64,000 nt of DNA from Aphelidium insulamus (taxonomy: Eukaryota > Aphelidiomycota > Aphelidea > Aphelidiaceae): assembly GCA_036784855.1 (NCBI GenBank), contig JAZDSV010000027.1, positions 130,001 through 194,000 of the forward strand, read 5' to 3'. The notes under the pieces were generated by a model that saw only the letters and a list, made by a program, of their open reading frames with translations, made no database searches and was not told where the DNA came from. Shown here piece after piece: positions 44,009 to 54,337 of this stretch (its first letter is position 1; each line of letters starts with the position of its first letter). The translations under genes and the position numbers were made by a program.

Positions 44009-45977
44009 ATGCTGCCGGCGATAAAATGGCGCGCGCACTCGGCCTGGTTGCCGGTTGTCGCGGTGCTGTGCGCCGTGGGCGCCACATGCACACCATCCCC
44101 TGATATCCTATTCACCATCATGGCTGACAAGTGGTTCAGCCGGGGCGCGCACCGTGCATTCCAACTGGACGTGCCTGCCGCCGAGCTGAATAGATGCCTG
44201 TGCGTGTCTGGCGTCGCCGCGGTGACCAGTATCGAGATAGCCGCCGTGGTTTTGAGTGGTGGCGGCGCTGTGAAGCTTAAACGACATACTGCGATTTTCC
44301 CCATTGACGCGTTCACTGACGGCCGCCGGAAGGCATGGCTGCAGTATCCCGAGTTCACGGTGTCGCCATCTGTCGCGCAGGCGGTGCTCGCTGTCCAGTT
44401 GGAGGCCCGCATGATCTGCCAACAGAAATGCCGCCGTGACCCCTTCACTGTCCACTCACCATTTGCTAAGTCGTCGCTCATTCAATTTCATCGCGGTACG
44501 TATCTGTTGGATATCTACACGTGTGTTGTGGAATTGTGCATGTAGTTGTAGTTGTAGTTGTAGTTGTTAATGCCGTGTCCCGTATAGTCGGCGAGAATTT
44601 ACCAGCGACGCTATACAACGACCAACTATCGCTCAGCACTCAAAAGCCATTGCATCAAGTACCGATCAAGGCGGTTGGTCATACGTTCAGCTGTGTGCAG
44701 CAGTGGCCATCACCTCCCCAGGTCGTAGTAACTATGAACATTGAGCTGGATTCCAGCGCGAAACACGATCATCACCGTGATCTCAGTCTTGTGCTGGAGC
44801 ATGTCGGCTCACCAGATATAACTGTGGGGTGTCAAGAGCTCGTCGAGAATCTCGGTAGCAATATGATGCAGTGCACACTGCACTACACGCCGTACTCTGG
44901 CTGGTATACTGCAAAAGTATATAGCAAGTTGTGGCTACGCTATGTGGTAAGAGGATCATCTATATAACAAATATATATATATATATATATATATAACACT
45001 CTGCGCAGTCACTGCCCTTTTACGTAAATCAGTGGTGCAACAACGATGCGGCCGTGGGCGCCGTGATTGCGCACAACTGGCTACAGGCAGGCTCGCCCAC
45101 ATTCACATCCTCGTACGACGACAGCCCGCCCGAGAGCGCTGTGGACGATCTGCTGATGAGCGCCGTCATTGCCGACAGCGACATTGATCTGATGGTCGCC
45201 AGTGACGTCGATCGGAACACGCTTGACATTCGCCATGCACGGTTTGTCAAGTTGATGTCGGACACGGTGGGCCCGACGCCCGAGCAGTTGCCGCGACTTG
45301 CTGCCGCCGCTGCCGCCACGAACAACTTCCGGATCGTGCAAGAGTGTGCGAAGCAAATGACGGATTTGAACGCCTGGCCGGTCGATGGGCCAGACTTTGA
45401 CCAGTGTGGCGTGGTGGGTAGAGAGAGTGAATTGTCTGCAGCGACCAGGGCCGGCGATACGGTGGCCGTGGCCAAGTTGCTGGCACTATCAGAGCAAGAA
45501 GGCAAGACAGGAGTAATTGCGACAACTATTTCTGCTGTGGACTATGCGTGGCCTATTGAAGAGGAAGCTGCTGACGGGCCACAGTTTGCCTGCCTACGCG
45601 ATGTGGAGGTATATGTGCTGGCACTGACCGCAATGTTCATGCATGCCGACACCACTTTTGACGCGTATGTGCGCCACATTGCCGGTGGAATGCACAAGTC
45701 AGTCGCACTGGCCACCACGATGCTGTGGCTGCTGCATCACGCAATGCAAGCTGGTAACGGCTACAAGTATGAGCTGGCACTGGCGCTGGCTGCCGTGGAC
45801 CGAGTGTCAGGTGCTACCAACATATTGCTGGACATGACGCAAAAGTTTTTGCAACGATTTAAAAATATTGCCGCCATTCTCCGAGGACAAGATCTGGCCG
45901 CGTATTACAATCAGTTGTTTGACAAGGTATTTCTGCTCAAAAGCGTCATCTGGCAGCAAGGGCCGCAGTTCATGTGA
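44009..45977 (+). CDS. Large secreted protein of unknown family
   Basis: Exons 44009-44495, 44588-44946 and 45009-45977 encode about 605 residues. The N-terminus has a signal peptide (AWLPVVAVLCAVGATC). The first two exons look beta-rich with scattered Cys. The third is mostly alpha-helical with Ala-rich repeats (AAAAAATNNFRIVQEC, SELSAATRAGDTVAVAKLL) faintly like ankyrin helices. No family was recognised. Intron 1 contains a GTTGTA repeat and intron 2 a (TA)n run. It lies beside another secreted ankyrin-repeat gene, which may be meaningful. Confidence 0.65.
44971..44994. repeat. AT dinucleotide repeat in an intron
   Basis: A pure AT run lies within intron 2 of the secreted-protein gene. Confidence 0.85.
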
Positions 45978-46178
45978 GTCAATGAAGCGTCCATGAGGTA
46001 TAGCAATACATTTAGAATGTTATATGTACCATTGTTGTTTCTATGGTTTGCACACATGATGCACAATTACAGAGCTGTGCCAGACAACACTTGAAACAGG
46101 GGTTAAGTCAGGGGTAAGGAGTGCACCAATCATCGTCTGGAAGAGATTGTTGTGCAGCTTCGCAGCATTCTTAAAAAA

Positions 46179-47480
46179 ATGAAAATTAGCTTGTCAATTT
46201 GCTGCGCATCCGTTCTGACGGCAGTATCTTTACTTTTCGCGCCCAGCTATGCGATGCCGCTGAAGGATGGGGTGGTGCCATCTGATGACAGTGGTACAGT
46301 CGTCAAGAGATTTCGGGCAAACAGTGGAGATGGCAGCGGATCTGCAGCGAGCGTCATTCACGGCCGCGTATTACCGCCAGATGTCATTGAGACCGTGGCA
46401 AAATGTGATTTGCTGCAAGGAATATATTTCGCACTGGTTGGTAAGCAGTTTTCGGATGCCATGTGCAAGGTCAGCGGTCAGGATCAATATCCGCGAACAT
46501 CCTTCAAAAATGCGGCTGCCAGCATCGCGCGAGCAGAAATTGCATTAACTAGCAAGGCTGATCCAAATGCGCTTGCTCGTGCTGCCTGCATATCAGGAAA
46601 GTTCGACGTGGTCAAGTTTGTGCACGGCAAACATCCGCTTGACAAACGTAATCAAGTCTGGATAATTGGCGCGACAAATTCAGGTCAGCTTGAAGTAGTG
46701 AACTGGATGCTGGAGATCGAATTGAACTGTACTGATGACGCACTTGTCCAGGCTGCTTATTTGGGTCACTTCGAAATATTGAAGCGTCTCCTCTCTGCCA
46801 TCAATGCCGTGCCGCATGAACGAATTTGCAGGATGGCGGCCAAAAAAGGCCATCTAGACATGTTGCAATGGCTTGCCAAAGAGAAAAACATCAAGTTTGA
46901 GGATCGCGTCTGCCAATGCGCTGCAGCTGGTGGTCACACGCATGTTCTTGAGTGGCTTTTTGGTGAAGGTGGCATATCAACTAGATCGACTTACTTTTGC
47001 GCCGCTGCAGCAGGTAATGGCCACTTGGAGGTTTTGGAATATTTGCACAACCTAGGATGCGAATTGAGTTCTCATTGCTGCTACATGGCGGCAGAAGGCG
47101 GTCATTCAGCAATTGTACAGTGGCTTTATGCACAAAATTGTCCCGGGGATGCAACAGCATGTGACGCTGCTGCCGCTAAGGATAACTTGGCACTGCTTCA
47201 ATGGCTGCGTACCAATGATTGTCCTTGGCATGAAAAAACCTGCTCTGAAGCTGCCTATTATGGTAATTTGGCCGTTTTAGTGTGGCTGCGTAACAATGGT
47301 TGCCCTTGGAATGCTGAGACCTGTGAGTGCGCTGCCTCTCGCGGGCATCTGGATGTGTTGCAGTGGGCCCGCGCACATGGGTGTTCATGGGATCCTGCCA
47401 CTATCCTGTCACATTGCCGAGGCACAGAGGTCACTGAGTGGGTCCGGCAGCAATTGGCGGCGGAGGAGGAAGCGCCATAA
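46179..47480 (+). CDS. Secreted ankyrin-repeat protein
   Basis: Single-exon ~433-residue protein starting at ATG 46179. Residues 1-26 are a signal peptide ending PSYA. After a variable region, about nine ankyrin-type repeats of the xxGHLEVLQWL style run to the end. The later repeats carry the CPW motif (NDCPWHEKTCSEAAYYGN, NNGCPWNAETCECAA), a form common in giant viruses and in some amoebae and oomycetes. Even Cys spacing suggests disulphides outside the cell. Ankyrin proteins are usually cytosolic, so a signal peptide is notable. There are no introns, unlike most neighbours. Confidence 0.82.
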   Translation: MKISLSICCASVLTAVSLLFAPSYAMPLKDGVVPSDDSGTVVKRFRANSGDGSGSAASVIHGRVLPPDVIETVAKCDLLQGIYFALVGKQFSDAMCKVSGQDQYPRTSFKNAAASIARAEIALTSKADPNALARAACISGKFDVVKFVHGKHPLDKRNQVWIIGATNSGQLEVVNWMLEIELNCTDDALVQAAYLGHFEILKRLLSAINAVPHERICRMAAKKGHLDMLQWLAKEKNIKFEDRVCQCAAAGGHTHVLEWLFGEGGISTRSTYFCAAAAGNGHLEVLEYLHNLGCELSSHCCYMAAEGGHSAIVQWLYAQNCPGDATACDAAAAKDNLALLQWLRTNDCPWHEKTCSEAAYYGNLAVLVWLRNNGCPWNAETCECAASRGHLDVLQWARAHGCSWDPATILSHCRGTEVTEWVRQQLAAEEEAP

Positions 47481-47536
47481 AAGGAGCTTGAACAATGATC
47501 AAATATATTCGCAACATTTATATCGCTGCAATTAAC

Positions 47537-48495
47537 ATGTCCACATCTCCGGCGATGGAAGCCGCCACGCGCCACGTCTCATTCCGCGACCAGAACTGGA
47601 TACAGGTGTGGTGATAAGGCTCTTTGCAATACGCATTTCCCACATGCATCTAATCCACGTGCGTGTTCCAGCATGCCGGCGGCCTGACACGGCACAATGT
47701 GATGGACTATTTCGCCGCGTCCCAGTTCTACGACCGCACCTGCAACAACCAAGTGCTGCACATGCAACACAGTCTGGGCCAGCTACCGCTGCAAGGGGGC
47801 TTTGAGGCTGCATTGAAGTGGGACATCGTTGATCTCGACTGATCACTACATATACGTACTATATCATGCTGATGCTAGCAAAATATTATCAGAAAGATGG
47901 TGGGAGTAGAGTATGCTCTGGTGCATGTACAAGAACCTGGAGTCTTGTACGTTATACGGAAGCTGGAGCGCCGTTCTGCAACGGAAGGTGTGCCATACTT
48001 TCTGTATTTAGATTAGTTGCAAGTCTAATTGCGTTGTCCGCTCCATGGCCGCTTACTACGTGCTGGAAGGGACAATCTATCCCGCGCCGACCCTCTTTGA
48101 TGTGCTTCAGTCGCGGCTGGCAAGTTTCATTATCTGCGCCTATGCATCATAGCCTATATTTGTTTCTATATTTTGTTATATTACGTTAATAGTGGGTGTA
48201 GGCAACATGTCTGCACCTGTTGGGCGAGGCTGCACAGCTAATTGCCACCGAGTCCGTGTTCCAACCGTCCATGGGAGAGAGCTGGCGGGTGGCTGAGCGG
48301 CCAGCTGATGGGCCACTTTCCATAACTGGCCCTTCCACTGATAATGGTAATAACTGTCTTGATGTTCCTATTGCCATAATCTGTCTGTCTCGGTGTCTCA
48401 CAAGCAATATTATTTACGCACCACACTCGGCAGCCAACAAGAATTCCCAAGTGGTTGAGCGGCTGTTGAAGCAGCTGTTGAGCCCGCCGCCTTGA
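47537..48495 (+). CDS. MED6: Mediator complex subunit 6
   Basis: Head-module subunit linking transcription factors to RNA polymerase II. Four exons with short introns. Conserved stretches visible are VSFRDQNWIQ, VMDYFAASQFYDRTCNNQVLHMQ, EYALVHVQEPGVLYVIRK, YYVLEGTIYPAPTLFDVLQSRL and FQPSMGESW, in the usual MED6 order. The C-terminal tail past 48400 is poorly conserved, as in other species. No signal peptide is present. The start is only 57 bp after the ankyrin gene stop. Confidence 0.9.
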
Positions 48496-48712
48496 CCATT
48501 ATAATATACATTCAATATATACTATACTGCATTTGTATGTACAATGTAACATGGAGGGACCAAGCTGCCAGTTGCCATGTTGCCTTGCCCAGGTAAACTT
48601 ATATAAACACGCTTCTTCCTTCGAGCCGTTTCTTGACCACATCCACCGCCACACCTTCTAGAATAGCCAGACACACACAGACACACAGACACCCCGCACT
48701 GACTGAGCAGCC

Positions 48713-51158
48713 ATGTCGGCCTTTGTGTCAGTGTACTCTGGAGTCAAGCCGGTTAAACCTAATGGCTCCACGGCCAGCACCGCGGACCAGAGCGGCCAGT
48801 CCACGCCCACCTCCATCTTCCAGGGCGTGGAGGCGAAACAGAGCGACGTGTTTGCCCCGTCCATGAACACCAAGATCCTGGCCAGACGCGAGGAGAAGCT
48901 CACCGCGGCGCAGATGAAGGAAATAGAGTCGCTGGGTGTCAAGGTGGCGCTGCTCAACTCTTCACTGGGCGCGCCGAAACGCTCCGGCAAGGACGTTCTC
49001 CTTTGCCGGCGCTACGAACGCGTACGTACAATGGATTTGTGTCTGGGTGTGCCTCCTTTGGCCGACATGACATGACACACACACACACACACACTCAATG
49101 ACACCACTGACACACTGACACGCTTAATACACAGTTGGAGTCCATATTGAGGCGGCTGCGCGACCCGTCCGGCGTGGCATTCGTGGACAAGAAGCGCATG
49201 TTTGACGTGTATCCCGCGTGCGCCCCCGGCTCCGAGATCACCGACTGGCTGCTGACCACGTTAAAGTGCGAGCACCGCGTCGAGGCGCGCCAGACATTCC
49301 GCGTCCTGGTGGAGCACAGCTACCTCATCCCGCTGAACAGTGCCAGTCTGTCCAGTGGGACTGCCGCGGGCGTGGATGAGAACGATCTGGACAGCGCCGA
49401 CACCGTGTTCACGTTCCAGGCGGACTTTCTGTTCCCGTCGCGGTGGTGGGAAGGGTCCGAGTTGGACTATGCGATATTCCTGCTGCGTCGCTCCTCCAAA
49501 ACAGGCGGCCAGAACATGTTGAACCGTGCCGAGATCGAGCGGTTCACGCAGGTACAAAAGAGCTTTGACACGCGCTGGAAGTCGGTGGTGCAGGGCGCCG
49601 AGAAGCAGCGAATGTTAGTTTCTTGCATTGAATTACTCTGATATTAAGCGTTAACATTTCGGCAGATACTTGCACAGCTGTGACAAGCGCGAGAAGAGGC
49701 TGTACGAGTATCGTGAGTGCTCCTTTTGGCGCCATCAACGTGCAAGTATATAGAAAATAAGAATTACTTACTTATTTGAGTGCAGCCCGAGACAAAGCTG
49801 TGCATACATCAGGTGCGGGACGAGGACGAGAGTCTGGCCAAGAAGAGATACAGATTCGAAGAATGGCTTGCTGCCTCTGCATCGGAAGAGGAGCAACTGG
49901 CACGGCTAGAGCGGCACGTCAGCCACCTTCAGCAGCAGCTCAACATTGTCCGTGCTGCTGCTTCCGTCTCGTGTCGTGGGCAAGTTATTTTAAATTTCGC
50001 TTACTGGAATTATTTTGTACAATCTAACTCCTCTGACGCCAATTAGAACCGTGCGATTCTGCGACGTGTTCAGTCCACTAGACCCGCTGATGCCGCAGTC
50101 TGGCGGTGATGCTGCCAGCGCCATATCCAACATTTGGCACTCGGAGGACTCATCGGCGCCGTTTCCATCGGATGACAGGCACGGTTTATATTATGTTTTG
50201 CCAAGCAAACTTACAATAATTTTTGCAGCGGGGTCAGTGATGCCAAGCCGCGACCACAGCAGGTGGCCATGTGGTGCATCTCTTTCCGCGACATGCTCGC
50301 CGACCCGCTTGGTGTGCGCTATTTCACAAAGTTTCTCGCCAAGGATATTGCCACCGAGAATCTATTCTTTTACCTGGCCGTCACTGCACTGGACAGCATA
50401 TCGGCACGGCAACAGTGGCACGCGGCAGCGGTGGCTATTGGCGAGCGGTTCGTGCGCCCCGGAGCACCGGATGAAATTAACATTGTGGCTCCAATGCGGA
50501 ATGCAATTCTGGACGAGCTGCAGCGCTCCACGCCGGAATCACTGAGCATCTATGTGTTTAGCGATGCGCTGAACCACGTCTACCAACTGATGCGCAAGGA
50601 CAGCTACCACCGTTTCATAAACACTGACGAGGTCAAGGAGCTGCAGAGTGGTTCGTGCTGGTTATTTTGTTCAATGGTTCAACTAACGCTTGCCTCAAAT
50701 GCACAGGATTCCAAGTGGTACGGCGTCAGTACACTAATGCACCTTCGGCAGTGTCCACGATGGAGATGGCAACCACGGCCGCGTCTGTTCGCTCACTAAG
50801 TGTCGGCAGTGCACAACACGCCGCTGAACGTAAAACCGATCGCAGTGCCGAGGCTGAACGTCGCAGACGCCGTGACAAACTGGCCGCCTCGGATCGGTAT
50901 GTGCCGCGCGCCGGCACAGGCACAATATCCCACGGATCCGCCGCGGCCGTCAATGCCATGTTTGCCAATGCGAACAACAGCACTAATAGCAATGATGGCA
51001 CCAACTCATCGCTGTACGGCGACTCTATCACGCAGATGAGCACGCAGATCAGTACCGCGGATTCCACGGACAGCAATGTTGGTCTGGAGCGTGAGTCGAC
51101 TGGTAATGGCGCCGCTTACTCCGCATCGATTGCCAGCCGTGTCAACGAGCTTGCCTAA
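48713..51158 (+). CDS. R7-type regulator of G-protein signalling (DEP + GGL + RGS)
   Basis: GTPase-activating protein for G-alpha. About seven exons. A disordered N-terminus precedes a DEP domain (from 49135; SGVAFVDKKRMFDVYPACAPG, TFRVLVEHSYLIPL). The DHEX linker follows (FLFPSRWWEGSELDYAIFLLRR), then a GGL-like coiled segment (about 49790-49970), then the RGS box (50270-50650: SFRDMLADPLGVRYFTKFL, ATENLFFYLAV, DSYHRFI). The C-terminus is Arg- and Ser-rich. This domain order is that of animal RGS6/7/9/11. The GGL segment implies a Gbeta5-like partner. Intron 4's acceptor needs care: the AG four bases upstream of the obvious CAG keeps the frame. Confidence 0.88.
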
Positions 51159-51231
51159 CACCTGCAATGCTTCACAATATATAATTTTGAAAAATTCCTA
51201 TTGCGCAGTAAGACTCTAATTAAACAGCAAT

Positions 51232-52597
51232 TCACAGACCGAGCGACTTCCGCACGGTCTCATCGACCAGCTTGTGGAACTGCTGCCGGTCATTGCGCCA
51301 TATCTTGGCCGCCTCAATGTTGGCGGGGCTGAGTCATTATTAAGAATACTATTGATGTACTAATGATGACTGTACACAAAATTCAATGGTAGACAATCAC
51401 ACATACATACATACATACATACATACACACATACATACATATACATACACACACACATACACATACATACATACATACATACATACACATATACATACAT
51501 ACACATATATATACACACATACAACTATAGACATACATACATACATACATCTACACACACATACATGCAACTATAGACATACACACATACATACATACAT
51601 ATATACATATACATATATACATATACATATATACATATACATACATACATATACATACATACATATACACACACATACATACACATACATACATACATAC
51701 ATACATACATACATACATACATACATACATACATACATACATACATACATACATACATACATACATACATACATACACATACATACATACATACATACAT
51801 ACATACATACATACATACATACATACATACATACATACATACATACATACATACATACATACATACATACATACATACTATAGACACATACATACATACA
51901 TACATGCAACTATAGACATACATACATACGTACACATACATAGACACATACACAGAACTATAGACATACACCACATATCACTACAGTAGTACATACCTCT
52001 CATCATTCGGCTCCGCCAGCATGCTGACGACGGAGAGAAGAATCTTCTCCACGGACTGGACGGGACTCCATCGCTCATTGCTCTGCTCATACCTGTGGAG
52101 TAAGCACATTCAATGCCCATACAACGCTGACCATACATACATCAGTGGATCGTCACCGGGCGCGTGCAGGATGGATATGCACACTCGGCCGTCGGCGTAC
52201 ACTACACATCCAGCAGATATATCAGATATATATGTGTGTATGTGTCTGTGAGTACCGTTGGGGTGCAGCATGGGCGTGGTGAAGCGCATGGTGGGCGGCG
52301 AGAGCGGATAGTCGCGCGGGAACGTGAGCACTGCGCGAAACACCCCATTCTCATACTCTGTGCCGTCGGGGCCTCTATGTGTGTGTAGTGTAGGCGTGTG
52401 CAGGCACAGCGGGGGCACCCCAGAGAGAAGGAGCACAGCACCTACACGATGTAGCACTCCCACTCGAGAAAGTTGTCCTCGGTGATGGGACCGGCCAGAA
52501 TGCCCTCGGGAGCGTTGGTCATCAGCTCGCGGTACTCTGTCAGCAGGCGCTTCATGGCGGTGGCGGCCGAGCCGGAGCGGCCACTCGAGCGGTGCAT
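51232..52597 (-). CDS. UBE2G2: Ubiquitin-conjugating enzyme E2 G2 (Ubc7-like)
   Basis: E2 enzyme of ER-associated degradation. Exon 1 encodes [19 protein letters not shown] and [10 protein letters not shown]. The next exons give [21 protein letters not shown], then [17 protein letters not shown] with the catalytic Cys, then [19 protein letters not shown], and the last exon ends VRKSLGL. The acidic loop after the Cys (HAPGDDP) marks the G2/Ubc7 group. One intron (about 51334-51996) is over ten times the local norm because it is filled with a CATA tetranucleotide repeat. The start codon is 27 bp from the divergent COQ4 start. Confidence 0.95.
51396..51880. repeat. Long CATA tetranucleotide repeat inside a UBE2G2 intron
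   Basis: About 480 bp of (CATA)n with CACA and TATA interruptions. The second half is nearly pure. It explains the unusually long intron. Confidence 0.95.
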
Positions 52598-52624
52598 TGC
52601 GGGCGGATCGATTGTGCAGGTGTG

Positions 52625-53381
52625 ATGCAACGGCTTGTCACGGCGGCCGTGGGTGCCCTGCGCGATCCCACGCGGCAAGGTGTGTGTCGGTGTCTTGTGT
52701 GGGTGTGTGTGTGTGCATAAGGTGAGACTGACCACGGCGCGTGTGCAGACCTCGTGGCGGCGGTGAATGAGCTGGCCGTGTCGCCCGGCACGCTGTCACG
52801 GCTGCACGCCGAGATGCTTGGCTGCCGGGACGGGCGGCGATTACTGCGCCACATGCCGCGCATACGCTCCACCACGCCCTCGCTGGCCGCCTACATCCGC
52901 GACGGTGACCTGTCATCATCCCCGAGACGACGGCGCACACTGGGCGGCCAGTACGCGCTCTTTCTGCGCCAGGAGCACATCTCGCCCGACACCCGCGTCG
53001 CGGTGCAGCACTTGCCCGGCGCGGCCGCCATGGCCGACACGGCATCCACGGACAGCGCAACGCCACCGCCACCACCGCGGCCGCCATCCGTGGACAGGGA
53101 GCGCGCGTACGTGATGCAGCGGTACCGCGAGGTGCACGACATGCTGCACGTGTTGCTGGGCCTCCCCACCACGTTTGCCGGCGAAGTGGTGGTCAAGTGG
53201 TTCGAGTGGCTGCACTACGGGCTGGAGGGGGCCGCGATCGCTGCCATGGCCGGCCCACTGCGTGTCGGTGGCTCGGCGGCCTTCCAGGACCCGCCCACGG
53301 CCGGCCAGTATGTCACCCACCCAGACAGTGCCGCCCTGCCGACATCTGCTACTACTTTGGCTACTGCTACAAGTAGTACAC

Positions 53382-53414
<33 letters not shown>

Positions 53415-53617
53415 GGCGGAACACCCGAATGACACAGCGGCAGTGGCTGTGGCAGGTGGGCATTCCGTGGGCACTGCAGACGGCGCCCAACTGCACGCGG
53501 TCCCTGCTCACTGTGCCGTTCGAGGACGAGGAGTGGCTAGCGGAGGACATTGACGTGGTTCGGAGGCGTCTCGGCATCACGCCGTGCTCCGTGGTGCCGA
53601 CCGGTGTGCACGGCTAG
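52625..53617 (+). CDS. COQ4: Ubiquinone biosynthesis protein COQ4
   Basis: Mitochondrial protein that organises the coenzyme Q complex. Exon 1 (52625-52679) encodes [18 protein letters not shown]. Exon 2 (52749-53617) continues [11 protein letters not shown] and contains the hallmark [17 protein letters not shown] (HDxxH-x11-E zinc motif), followed by [12 protein letters not shown]. The N-terminus is short for a targeting peptide. A long insert before the C-terminus contains an in-frame ACT repeat giving a poly-Thr run (53382-53413). The C-terminal region has [12 protein letters not shown]. Confidence 0.93.
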
Positions 53618-53702
53618 TGTGCCACATCACAGTATAGTATACTGCTATGTATCATGTATAGTACATATACTGCGATGTATCAGTGGTGGAGGGCTTTTGT
53701 GT

Positions 53703-53987
53703 ATGCAACGTGTTGTGAGGTGTGACAAAAGTGTAAGTGCCACGGCTCCATTACTTCTTTGCGGTGCCAGTTTTGAACTGTATGTTACGCAGCAATCTGG
53801 TGATGAATATTGGAGCGACAACTCGCAGGACGCCTCTGTGTGTGCAGATAATCCTTTGATCTTTAACGCCAATATCTTGAACTCGCACTCGGTGCGCGAG
53901 CCGACTTCTTGGGTGTCAGCGTGGGGCAAAACTCCATGCGAGTCTGCTGAAACGAATTTCATGTCGCGCAAAAGCATGATAAGGTAA
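53703..53987 (+). other. Orphan 94-codon frame, coding status unclear
   Basis: An open frame begins MQRVVRCDKSVSATAPLLLC and has Cys, Trp and Ser-rich content like a secreted exon, but no start context, splice partner or homologue was recognised. The tail runs into GGTAAAA repeats (53983-54008). It may be a gene fragment. Confidence 0.2.
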
Positions 53988-54098
53988 AAGGTAAAAGGTA
54001 AAGGTAAAACAGTTCAAGCACGTGGTTGAAGGCAAAGAACGCGACCATTAAATAGAGTCTACCAATAGTAGCACTTGGAAGTGGAAAGGCCACGCTCA

Positions 54099-54140
54099 AT
54101 AGTAACGCGAGATACCTATTATGATATCTCGCGTTACTAT
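54099..54140. repeat. Perfect 16-bp inverted repeat (hairpin)
   Basis: ATAGTAACGCGAGATA, a 10-nt loop, then its exact reverse complement. A second perfect hairpin (CCTAACACCA, TAAT, TGGTGTTAGG; 54152-54175) follows 11 bp later. Confidence 0.9.
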
Positions 54141-54191
54141 GTAATAACTAACCTAACACCATAATTGGTGTTAGGCACGATATGTGTAACC

Positions 54192-54278
54192 ATGGTATAA
54201 AAGATGAGCACAACAGTATTTCTGGTGCGAGTTGCCATAGCAATAATGCTCTGCTGTTATTTTAACCTGCGCACTTGA
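54192..54278 (+). other. TATA box and orphan signal-peptide-like start
   Basis: TATAAAAG (54196-54203) is followed at once by an ATG opening MSTTVFLVRVAIAIMLCCYF and a stop after 24 codons. It looks like the first exon of a secreted-protein gene whose body is missing. The ATG is too close to the TATA box to be translated from it. The rest of 53618-54337 has only the hairpins and the 53703 frame. Confidence 0.25.
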
Positions 54279-54337
54279 TACGCCACTATCGTATACTATT
54301 AATGAAATGAAAACTATACTATGAAAACTATATTTAC

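Noticed and set aside
46179-47480. Viral origin of the ankyrin gene
   Set aside because: CPW ankyrin repeats also occur in protists, the gene has a signal peptide, and no viral genes lie nearby; composition alone cannot show transfer.
51386-51974. Long frames of repeated Thr-Tyr-Ile-His or Met-Tyr-Val-Cys
   Set aside because: They are readings of the CATA microsatellite inside an intron, not genes.
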